From Pseudeuparius sepicola (Eukaryota; Arthropoda; Insecta; Coleoptera; Anthribidae): a stretch of DNA of 64,000 nt. Each line of letters begins with the position of its first letter. Position 1 is the stretch's first letter. The notes under the pieces were generated by a model that was not told the DNA's origin, did no database searches, and was given only the letters and a program-made list of their open reading frames with translations. The translations under genes were made by a program, and so were the position numbers. Location: assembly GCA_963920635.1 (NCBI GenBank), contig OY987306.1, forward strand, positions 10,434,001 to 10,498,000, given 5' to 3'. This document shows, in pieces, positions 55,421 to 64,000 of this stretch.

Positions 55421-56521
55421 CACGGGCGTAGCCAGGATTTAGTTTTTTTTGGGGGGGGGGGGTTTAGTTTGAGAAGTAAATAAAACAACAAAAATATACT
55501 TACATGAAATTTAATATCTATATATTCATCCGAAAAACTACGACATATTTATAAAGTTCTTAACTTTAAATGAAATGGATAAATTAACTTCGTCCCTCTG
55601 CGCTAAATCTAAAACCATTAAAGAAGAAATCTTCGGCTTTTTCTTTTAAATATATCCACTACTTCATCTGCATGAATTCCATGGTGAATGTTCATTAGAG
55701 CCAAACCATTAAGTCTGTTTTCACTTGTAGTGTTTCGTAAATAGTTTTTCAGTCTCCTTAGGCTCGAGAAAGACCTTTCTGGGGTAGCAGTGGATACAGG
55801 AATGGTAGCGAAGATTTGTAGTAATGTGTAAATATTAGGATAAAGGTTTTTATCGCACATATCTAGGCATTCCAAACTAGATTTCGGGGTAGGCAGTCTT
55901 CTTATCAGCATGCAAGGTAGCTGAAGCTTTGATAGCTAAATCCAAATTAGTTTCTTTATTAGAAACCCCTTGACCTTGACTACACCACTTTTTCCAGTAG
56001 TCCATACCTTTAGGTTTATCACCCTTCCTTTTTTTCCCCTCCATTTTTCGACAGTAATAATGATTCACGTATCTATCCTTAACAAGGTCATCGAATAACA
56101 GTGCACTAAAATAATTACTCATTTACACGGTACACTTAATTTTCTTCACTATTCGTTCACCACTTTTCACTTTTATTCGCTTCGAGTTCGCATGGAACAA
56201 TACTGCCGAAAGCGCGGTCACGCGCCGCGGCGCCGCTTATATAGCAGCCCAGTAGCCGTCCAGAAACTTCCACGAACTTCCACAAAGTTCCGCTCATTTC
56301 GACCGAGGGGCGTGGCGAATAATCGAGAAACAACGCAAAGTGTCCCTACAATACAAAATAGTTCGGCTGCAACTGCGTCTGCCTCTCGTCAAAAGATAAT
56401 AATAATAATTTAACTCTTCACTCCTCGTATTTTTTCGGTATAATATTAGGTAATATTTTGCTTATTTCGGGGGGGGGGGGGGGTTTGAACCCCCGAAACC
56501 CCCCCCTTGGCTACGCCCGTG
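55421..56521 (-). mobile_element. 1,101-bp hAT element with 8-bp target duplication
   Basis: CACGGGCGTAGCCAGG at 55,421 and GGCTACGCCCGTG ending 56,521 are inverted termini, next to long G/C runs. ATTGGAGT occurs directly on both sides (55,413-55,420 and 56,522-56,529): a perfect 8-bp target duplication, the hAT hallmark. On the minus strand a TATA-like CTATATAAGC lies at about 56,236-56,246, then an 81-codon frame (56,122-55,877) starts MSNYFSALLFDDLVKDRYVN, the transposase N-terminus. A large deletion joins it out of frame to the C-terminal dimerisation domain (55,911-55,618): IFATIPVSTATPERSFSSLR and RLNGLALMNIH. The catalytic core is absent, so the element is non-autonomous. It sits exactly inside the Penelope motif TNRYLHFNS. 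Confidence 0.97.
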
Positions 56522-57289
56522 ATTGGAGTTAAAATGGAGATATCTATTAGTATGTGTTGGGTTTCTACAGACACTAGTTTCTATACTGTCTAATTTCAGT
56601 AGGTAATTTAAATCATCTAATCCATGTTCCCATATAACAAACATGTCGTCTATATATCTTCACCAAACATTAGGTAGGTTAACATATCTAGTCAACACAT
56701 TTTGTTCAAAATCTTCCAGAAATAAATTGCTTATGGCTGGTGGTAAAGGAGACCCTCCATCAAAGCGAGCTAATATACCGGAAATTGATGTTCCATATTT
56801 TTTTCTAAAAAATGATTACTCTTTCTGATAAATGAATTTGAGTTTCCTACTAATGGATTAACAATTTTAAGTAAATATTTTGCTAACGAATAACTTGGTG
56901 AATTTATTGAACTTACAATGGGGCGAAGAGGAATGTTATAGTTGTGTATTTTTGGTAAACCCCATGGAGGTTGACGAGACATGATCTTTGAAAAAGGAGA
57001 AAGATTTATTGTCCGAAAGCCCAGGAAACAAATTTGTTGAAATTATTTTTTGAGTTAAGCGTTCAAAGTTTCGTTCATTTACTGTTAAGAATTTATGAAT
57101 TTTCCAGACAACAAAACAAAAGTTGTCTTTTAATCAGTTTGGTGTCGAAAAACACAATTAAAATTTAAATGGAACCTATTTACGCCACAAATAAACTTGC
57201 GAAAATATGAAAGTGGTTTGTTCTGAAAGCTTCAGGCTAACCTCTCTGAACCTGTCATATAGTGCCAATAACTTACCCAATCATTAGCA

Positions 57290-57450
57290 ATCCAAAGAAG
57301 CCCACGGCCGTTAGGTCTCGTAATGCTTTTATACTGACAAAACTGGTTCCTGGTTAATAATTCGCGGTCTTTGTGCCGCGGGATCCCGATGGATCTGCAT
57401 AATTAATCAGGAAGGTTCACCCTAATTAAGCACAAAAGCCCGATGGGGGT
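57290..57450. repeat. GC-rich module family B, copy 2
   Basis: See 52,720-52,880. Carries GGTTAATAATTCGCGGTC, GCCGCGGGATCCC and GGATCTGCATAATTAATC, with CCTAATTAAGC further on. Confidence 0.75.
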
Positions 57451-57890
57451 AGGAACGTTTTCATATAGAAATTTTAGCGGAGGCATTTCTTGTCCAAAGT
57501 TTTTAGTTCAATTTTTCACGGCTGCTCTACGAGCAAAAACTATTTCCGCATAGAAAATTAATTTTCTATTTTTCAGTATTCAATTAATTTTCCTCTTGGA
57601 GGAAGTAATTTATAAAAATATGATTTGTTGCTAGTAAGATAGAAGAGACGTAGATAATCAGAGGGTTTATTGAAACGGAGACAATTCTGGCAAAAACTAT
57701 TTCCGCATAGAAAATTAATTTTCGATTTTTCAGTATTCAATTAATTTTCCTCTTAGAGTAAAACAGACCAACTTTCAAACTTCAAGGTTGGAGCGAAAAA
57801 AAAATCAAAATCTTTCAAATTCTTAGAATTCGATACAAAGTTGAGATATTTTAATTTGGTTGTTAAAGTCTATTGCTCTTGTTGTATAGG
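57451..57890. repeat. No gene; a short direct repeat
   Basis: AACTATTTCCGCATAGAAAA and the following TTAATTTTC.ATTTTTCAGTATTC occur twice (about 57,537 and 57,695), 158 bp apart, both ending in TTAATTTTCCTCTT. Otherwise unremarkable AT-rich DNA. Confidence 0.8.
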
Positions 57891-59303
57891 TACAGTGTCC
57901 TCCAAAAAGTTCCCACCATAGGGGGGAAATTTTTAATTAACGTTTTATTTTGAAATTTAATTTTGTGGTCACGTGGTCATGTGACTTTCTTTATCTGTCA
58001 AAAAAACCATTTAAAAAAATATAACGTCAAAAATGGGTTTAGTTGTTAAAATATCAAAAAGTTTTACTTGAAAAAGTTGTTTCCTTTTCAATTGTACGTA
58101 AGTGTACCAAATTTGAACGCTCTACTACAATATTTAGTTTTTTTTGCCAATTTTTAATATTTATGAAATTTTTGAAAATTTTAAAAACTCGAAACGTCGT
58201 AAAAACTATTTTATATATTTATTATTATATTACTAGCTTTATCATTCTATTAATTTTTTATTACTAATTACCGATAAGAATAGGTTTTTTTTTTCAAAAG
58301 AAAATGATATTTACGCTTTAAAATTCTGTTATGTTTGTTGCAAAGTTGATGTACCGTCTAGCATTTGGGGTATAAATTTAGCTACATTACGTTTCCCAGT
58401 ACTAAATCGATGCAAAAATAATAATAAATTAAAATATCATCAAACTATTTTAAGCAAAATTCTTGACTTTTATGGAACAAATAATTATTACTTTTAAATT
58501 TAATTCCACATTAATCGATATTTCGATATTGATGAGTAGGCCATGGAGAGAATAGAAGCAATTGTTGTTTGACAGTTATCAAACTGTCAAATAAAAACAA
58601 ATTATTTTGGACTGGGAAACGTAATGTAACTAAATATACCCCAAATGCTAGACGGTACATCAACTTTGCAACAAACACAACATAATTAATAGAATGATAA
58701 AGCTAGTGATATAAAATAGTTTTTACGAAGTTTCGAGTTTTTAAAATTTTCAGAAATTTCATAAATATTAAAAATTGGCAAAAAACTAAATATTGTAGTA
58801 GAGGGACAGTTATCAAACTGTCAAATAAAAACAAATTATTTTGGACTGGGAAACGTAATGTAACTAAATTTATACCCCAAATGCTAGACGGTACATCAAC
58901 TTTGCAATAAACACAACATAATTAACAGAATGATAAAGCTAGTAATATAAAATAATTTTTACGAAGTTTCGAGTTTTTAAAATTTTCAGAAATTTCATAA
59001 ATATTAAAAATTGGCAAAAAACCAAATATTGTAGTAGAGCGTTCAAATTTGGTAAACTTACGTAAAATTGGGGAACAAATTTTTCAAGTAAAACTTTTTG
59101 ATATTTTAACAACTAAATCTATTTTTGGCGATATATTTTTTTAAATGTAATTTTTGACAGATAACGAAAGTCACATGACCACGTTTGAGTGGGTCATTTT
59201 TCATCTTTTTTAAAGCAAAAGGTAACCCCGAAAATAAATTTCAAAATAAAACGTTAGTTAAAAATTTCCCCCCTATGGTGCGAACTTTTTGGAGGACACT
59301 GTA
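57891..59303. mobile_element. 1.4-kb foldback element with inner tandem duplication
   Basis: TACAGTGTCCTCCAAAAAGT at the left pairs with CTTTTTGGAGGACACTGTA at the right. Long arms run through GGGGGGAAATTTTTAA, GTGACTTTC, AAACTTTTTGATATTTTAAC and AAATTTGAACGCTCTACTAC with complements. A block of about 230 bp (GACAGTTATCAAACTGTCAA through ATATTGTAGTAGAG) is tandemly doubled (58,571 and 58,804). The arms carry AAACTAAATATTGTAGTAGAG. Non-coding. Confidence 0.93.
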
Positions 59304-60130
59304 TATTTCTAGAAAACTGTCACGTAATCTTATTCATACTCATACTCGCATATATGAGGAGCGATCAGACAAAACCAGACAAATTCATTTTTGTCAAAAA
59401 TGAGTTAGTGATTGATTCTTATTGCTTTTCATTAGATAAATCCAATGTTGGAATCAGTTTCAAGCAAAACAGATAAATCCACAAAATAAAATTCCATAGG
59501 GATTGTTCAAGCAAAACTGGATAATTCCATCTGCGCGAGTGTAGTATTTAGATCACTCTATCCGTGATATTTTGCATATACAATATACATAATGCATTTT
59601 CTTCTTTAACTTGCCAAACTCAGGCGTTACGAAAAAATTTAGTGGGGTTACCAACAAAAATTTCGGGTGGTTAAAGGAAAAATGAAAAATTAAATAAATA
59701 ACTATATAAATCAATGGAATATGCTATTTTTGACTTAAAAGATATGCTATTAAAATACCTTCATTAAAATAAACACTCTTACATTATAAAATTAAATATT
59801 TATCTTCAACTCAAACAAAATCAGACAAATCCATTTTGTACTTAGTAATAATTCTCATGTAAATAAAAACGAAAATATTGTCTAATATCATATTGTCACA
59901 CGAAGTCTAATATCATATTGTCACCCTAATCGTGTGTGCCGGAGGGTTGGACTGACCCTCACGGCTTGCCGGGATCACTGGGAGGGGTCGCTGTCGCTGA
60001 CGCAGCGTAATCCAATGAGACACAGGTGTACACGAAAATAACTTGTATTGTTCCAAACTCACGCAAATGTTTGTAACAGCATCTTGACTGTTTGGGAGAC
60101 GCCAGTGATGTAATAGATACATGTTTCGGT
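59304..60130. other. No gene; GC-richer block at about 59,930-60,010
   Basis: ATCATATTGTCACAC and the following CGAAGTCTA are partly repeated (59,887 and 59,912). The GC-richer block that follows (GCCGGAGGGTTGGACTGACC) has no tRNA-like fold or coding frame I can support. Confidence 0.45.
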
Positions 60131-61265
60131 ATCTAGATTCAGATACAGATAATGTCCGGCAGATTTATCTAGCTACAGATACCGATACATGTTTTCCAAA
60201 GTATCAGATACGTTAAAAAAGTATCTAGATACTGCCAGATACTTTCAGATACTATTAGTTAAATAAGAAAATTTCAAACCTCATAAGGCAATCAATATAC
60301 TTACCTACTTAGTAATTTATAAAACAAGTGTGTGTGTGTAGATAAAGTAGAACTGTTTAGACGAATGTGAAGTTTAGACTATCATTAATTGAAACAAGTT
60401 GCCGTGTATGTCACTACAAAGTGAGCACTGAGTAGGTGCTTTATGTACTGTATTTTAAAAAAAATCACTAAATCACACCCCATTTTATTATTTGTATTGT
60501 TTATTTTTTTTTACATTAGCAACATTTCGAAGTTTTCATCGCTGAGCCTGTTACGCCTCGGCGTTAACTACTACTAAAGAGATGCTCGACTGGCGCAGAT
60601 GATGGTAAAACCGTGTTATATTTTTGCCTCATCGATTGCACAAAGCATGTACCTAATCCTATTTGAATTACAATTAACTTAAAATTAATTTTTGCCCATA
60701 GGAACGGTTTAAAAATTAAATATAGGCACGTGGCATGCCTTGGTATCGTGGCAAAAAAAAGTATCTAGTATCTAAGTATCTAGATACTTTCAAAGGGATC
60801 TAAAGTCTATCCAAGTTACAGCGGCAGTAGATATAAACAAAGTCACATGACCGCCTTGCGATCGATTACCAGGGTTGGACTAATATGAGATTCCAAGCGG
60901 CTTGTAATTCTGAACTAATTCTTTTAGAAGTTCTAAAATTTGTGCTTCTACCTTTCGTGGATCTTTATAAATTTCCTTAAATTAAGTAGCAAAATAAATT
61001 TACAGAATATACTGCTCACGATCCATCTAAAATATGCAGGAAACGCGACTGAGGGAAGAGCCGGCCCTGCATTCTGCTCCGCGCGTAAACACTTGACATT
61101 TTATGACGGCCAGACCAATAAGAGAATAGGTCACGTGGTGGCCAATGTTTTGATCCACTGCCTCTGTCACTTGGATAGACTTTAGATATACTAAAGCAGA
61201 TCCTGATTTTTGTAATTATCTAGATATGTATCTAGGTAGATAAAAAGTATCTAGATACAGTATGG
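60120..61265. repeat. Region of GTATCTAGATAC palindrome repeats
   Basis: AAGTATCTAGATACT and close variants recur at about 60,140-60,250, 60,763-60,790 and 61,224-61,262, in both orientations by their palindromic nature. They flank an inner element and probably mark ends of an older DNA transposon. Confidence 0.75.
60799..61185. mobile_element. 387-bp TIR element nested in the GTATCTAGATAC repeats
   Basis: TCTAAAGTCTATCCAAGTTA and the complement of its right end (GTCACTTGGATAGACTTTAGA) give termini of at least 17 bp; the inverted repeat goes on through GGCAGT and GGTCACGTGG/CACATGACC for about 55 bp. The interior is GC-richer (GAAGAGCCGGCCCTGCATTC). No gene. Confidence 0.85.
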
Positions 61266-61311
61266 CTGCTGAAAAGCGGGATCCACTGATACCCAACTTA
61301 GAAACTGAGCT

Positions 61312-61530
61312 GTATTTATACCCGCCGATTCGGCAGAATCGGCGGGTATGGACTTTGGTGTAATTATTGTTTAACTTATTAATTAATCCTCGTATTTACA
61401 TTATTGACTGTCCCTCGTACTCATTAAATTGTTATTGTTACCTTTACTTTTGTTTTGTTTGGTAGAAGTTGGTTTGAATAATTCGGCCACTGGTTCACAG
61501 ATGTCACTTTGGTGACAATATCTTTCATGA
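61312..61530 (+). repeat. Penelope-like element 3' fragment
   Basis: TTTATACCCGCCGATTCGG...GTATGGACTTTG...TCCTCGTATTTACATTATTGAC...TGTCACTTTGGTGACAATAT parallels the minus-strand 3' region of the 54-57 kb Penelope element at about 54,350-54,590. Next to it CCCGCCGATTC and GAATCGGCGGG form a hairpin (61,321-61,347). Non-coding part only. Confidence 0.7.
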
Positions 61531-61556
61531 CAATAGCGATCGAAGTAGGGATATAT

Positions 61557-62769
61557 ACAGTGTGTCCCACTTAAGGACTGACCACGCGTGTAAAATTTTT
61601 ATTTATAGATCAATTTTCATAAACTTTTTTTTGTTGGATAGAGCTTTAACAATGGTATTAAATGCATAATTATTATTCAGGTGCCTCGTGCGATAAATTC
61701 TTGGCCCCGTGTTTTTGTGCTGAAATTTTGAGAAGTACCTACTATTAGGGATTTTTTTACAGGAAAATTAAGGCCCGATTCTTATTAAACGTTGTTGCAA
61801 ACCCAAACGTTCCAAGTTGTATTATAAAATAGAGGACTAATTGAATTGTCTTGAAATTTGAGTTTATGTTATGTTGTGTTGTTGTTCATAATATGTTGTT
61901 GATATTAATAATTGAAAAAAAAAATTGTTGACCAATAAACTTTTGATGAATATGAGTTACTCATGAATATTTTAGTGTAAAACATTACCAAACATTAAGA
62001 AAATTAATTACAAATTGGTACGTTTTTGTTTCGAACATCTCACTGCATATAAGTATCTTGCCCTACTTATCCTTTTAAATTTTTTGGAACACCCGGTAGA
62101 GCTACCATAATGCAAATTGGCTAAATAAGAATCCGGCATTATTATTCCTATAAAAGATCCCTAATAGTACCTACTTCTCGAAATTCCAGCATTAATGCCA
62201 TTTTAGAAGCTCTACCTAACAAAAAAAAGTTTAGGAAAATCGAGCTGTAATTAAAAATTTTACAAGGGTGATCACTGTGATCAGTCCTTAAGTGGGGACT
62301 AAAAATTTGAAATACCCTCTAGAGCTATGGTAATGCAAATTGGTACGTTTGGGTTTCGAACAACGTTGCATAAGAATATGGTATTAATTTTCCTCTAAAA
62401 AAATCACTAATAGCACTTCTCGAAATTTCAGCACTAAAACACCGTCTCAGTGGGCCATGAACTTAACGCACGAGGTACCTGAATTATGCATTTAATGCCA
62501 TTTTTAAAGCTCTACTCAACAAAAAAAAGTTTATGAAAATCGAACTATAATTGAAAATTTTACAGGGGTGATCAGTCCTTAAGTGGGGCACTAAAAATAT
62601 TGAAGCACTCTGTAGAGCTATGGTAATGCAAATTGGTACGTTTGCGTTTAGAACAACGCTGAATAAGAATCCGGTATAAATTTTCCTCTAAAAAATCCCT
62701 TATAATAGTACTTCTCGGAATTTCAGCACTAAAACACCGTCTCGGTGGGCCACGAATTTAACGCAGGAG
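61557..62769. mobile_element. Foldback element(s) ending in CAGTCCTTAAGTGGG, rearranged
   Basis: The left end TACAGTGTGTCCCACTTAAG matches the complement of GATCAGTCCTTAAGTGGG at 62,281 and 62,573. Arms include CATAAACTTTTTTTTGTTGG and CCTAACAAAAAAAAGTTTA, and GGTACGTTTGGGTTTCGAAC (three copies, with variants). The repeated blocks (62,140-62,300, 62,380-62,590, 62,620-62,769) show that at least one element was partly duplicated or inserted into another. The last block breaks off where the LINE begins. Confidence 0.85.
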
Positions 62770-64000
62770 GCACCCCAGGGTTCAATACTTGGGCTTTTGC
62801 TATTTATTATGTACACAGCAGAAATTGTTAGGGCGATGGTCAATAGCATTACACATACCTACGCTGACGATACACAATTATTGTATCATTAGCCGTCCTC
62901 CTTTCACAGTTTTAAGTGATCTCAAATCGATTACGACTCACTTTGAGATCACATCAGCTGACATCGAGTGTTCCTTTTACAAATGTTCAGTTGATTATGA
63001 AGTGATCAGTTTACGCAGCAAATCGATTTTTATGTAATTTGTGTTGGTTTTGAGTGTTTCTGGGGTTAAGGTGGTGAAAAATATTTAAAAGTTCATTAGA
63101 TTATAGATAGTTCATTAGATTATAGATAACGTGGTCGTACACTGTTCCATTTACCAATAAAAAATTATTTCACTAACAGATCACTTCATGTTCATTTCAC
63201 TTCAAATTCACTTGTGCAAAAAGTCAAAAGGAAGACAACTATTGTAAAACGTCTGAGCTAAAGGACACGGAGATACTAATTAACACTGATCTAAATAAAC
63301 TGTTTAGTTCGTTACTAACCCACAATCTCAAACTTAATGCCAATAAATCATGCTTTATGGTAATGGGGGGTGAGCAAAAAGCTAAAATGGTAAGGGATAT
63401 GTCTATAAAGATTGATGGTGTAGCACTTCCGGTTGTATCAGAGGCAAAGAATCTTGGTATTATTGTCGATGACAAGCTTAAATTCAAATCTCACATGAAC
63501 AAACTAATTAAAAGATCATATCTCTCTTTGCGCCTTCTCTACTCCTGCCGTCAATTTTTGGACACGAACCTCAGAACGATTCTGTCAGTCAACTGTTCTG
63601 TCACTTTTCAATCATGGTTGTTTTGTTTATGGTTCCTGTTTGGATTTGGTGGATAGAACCCAAATCCAACGTGTTCAAAATAATTGTTGCCGATATATTT
63701 TTGGTCTACGTAAATACGACCATGTTTCTTCCAAAATCAAAGAACTGTCGTGGTTAACTATGGAAAATAGAAGGAAGCTTTTAATGGCAACTTTCACTTA
63801 TCGAGCAATTCGTACATCAACTCCATTATATATTAAAAAACTCATGTTAGAAAGAGGTATAAAAAAAATTCTCTTCGTGGACCATATTCAAGAATGACTT
63901 TTTGTCGAAACATGAAATTTTTGGTCCATTTGCCCTCTTGGGATGTCTATCCGTGGACATACTGTATACGGGTATAGGAATTTTATTTCCCGTATTATCT
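62770..64000 (+). pseudogene. Jockey/CR1-like LINE, RT and C-terminal part, continues past window
   Basis: Similarity starts abruptly at 62,770 with QEAPQGSILGLLLFIMYTAE, followed by the catalytic YADD at 62,860-62,871. After an insertion (62,886-63,246) the protein resumes with SELKDTEILINTDLNKLFSS, HNLKLNANKSCFMVMGG and EAKNLGIIVDDKLKFKSHMN (to about 63,500). A frameshift near 63,605 leads into VYGSCLDLVDRTQIQRVQNN, CCRYIFGLRKYDHVSSKIKE and LSWLTMENRRKLLMATFTYR (to 63,830). This is the thumb and C-terminal region of a non-LTR retrotransposon. It is 5'-truncated and dead, but better preserved than the other two LINE relics. Confidence 0.93.
62886..63246. mobile_element. About 350-bp insertion inside the LINE reverse transcriptase
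   Basis: It is flanked by CAATTATTGTA (62,875-62,885) and CAACTATTGTA (63,236-63,246), an imperfect 11-bp direct repeat that is probably a target duplication. The insert has no inverted termini and no poly-A tail that I can see; it contains a short doubled unit (TTCATTAGATTATAGATA, about 63,092 and 63,110). Type unknown. Confidence 0.7.

Larger units (their letters stand above)
54300..57180 (-). pseudogene. Penelope-like element (RT plus GIY-YIG), split by a hAT insertion
   Basis: On the minus strand, blocks follow the Penelope order. WGLPKIHNYNIPLRPIVSSI and SPSYSLAKYLLKIVNPLVG lie at 56,850-56,965. GSPLPPAISNLFLEDFEQ is at about 56,700-56,755 and the catalytic RYIDDMFVIWEHG at about 56,615-56,655. 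VCRNPTHTNRYLHFNS (56,525-56,575) is diagnostic. After the hAT insertion come NIISAKTISSN and LEKNSYPIEFV (55,320-55,410), then the GIY-YIG block IYKFPWECGHFHVGKT (about 55,015-55,065) and NHRILWDSSK, EVGNRRKIKESAFIYSRKYE (54,830-54,930). Two internal deletions (before GSPL and before VCRN) and several shifts break it. A 3' part shared with 61,312-61,530 extends to about 54,330. Confidence 0.93.

Noticed and set aside
59930..60010. tRNA or tRNA-derived SINE
   Set aside because: GC-richer and partly hairpin-forming, but no cloverleaf and no GGTTCGA-type B box.
1..64000. Bacterial-type operons, riboswitches or terminators
   Set aside because: The sequence is eukaryotic by its transposons, splice-like sites and repeat content; such features are not expected and none was seen.

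Overview
The window is repeat-dominated, AT-rich animal DNA, most likely from an insect. The evidence is the mix of transposable elements: jockey/CR1-type LINEs, Penelope-like elements, mariner-like, hAT and Crypton remnants, and many foldback elements ending in ACAGGGTG/CACCCTGT, a pattern I associate with insect genomes. The order cannot be fixed from the sequence alone. I find no intact host gene, tRNA, rRNA or CRISPR array. Nearly every short open frame is a broken transposon fragment or chance.

Layout. 1-3745: a 346-bp satellite with a trimeric higher-order pattern, grading into diverged repeats to about 4.6 kb. 4.6-12.8 kb: a jockey-like LINE (minus strand), a TIR element with a GC-rich core, dispersed repeats and a second LINE reverse-transcriptase fragment. 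12.8-14.4 kb: a 1.5-kb foldback. 14.4-19.4 kb: little that can be recognised. 19.4-27 kb: foldback and TIR elements, including one nested inside another. 28-32 kb: the C-terminal end of a Penelope-like element, a decayed Crypton tyrosine recombinase and a 0.7-kb tandem duplication. 33-36 kb: a hAT deletion derivative and a mariner-like transposase relic. 36-44 kb: foldbacks, a TIR element that keeps a plausible first transposase exon, a second copy of the GC-rich-core element, and a hAT-type insertion inside a foldback arm. 44.8-48.8 kb: a mariner relic interrupted by a 1-kb TIR element, then another foldback. 51.5-53.7 kb: a foldback and a ~120-bp minisatellite. 54-57.2 kb: a GIY-YIG Penelope-like element split by a 1,101-bp hAT element with a perfect 8-bp target duplication; next to it lies a hammerhead-ribozyme-like structure. 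57.9-62.8 kb: more foldbacks and a Penelope 3' fragment. 62.8-64 kb: a LINE running off the window.

How it fits together: this is a nest of insertions. The nesting gives relative ages (hAT after Penelope; hAT-like after the 42-kb foldback; 1-kb TIR element after mariner). The observations most worth checking are the hammerhead-like fold at 54,135-54,222, the trimeric satellite with a palindromic E-box in every monomer, the GC-rich TATA-ended module shared by two unrelated TIR elements, the long hairpins that could give siRNAs, and several families of short GC-rich modules that fit no recognised transposon.
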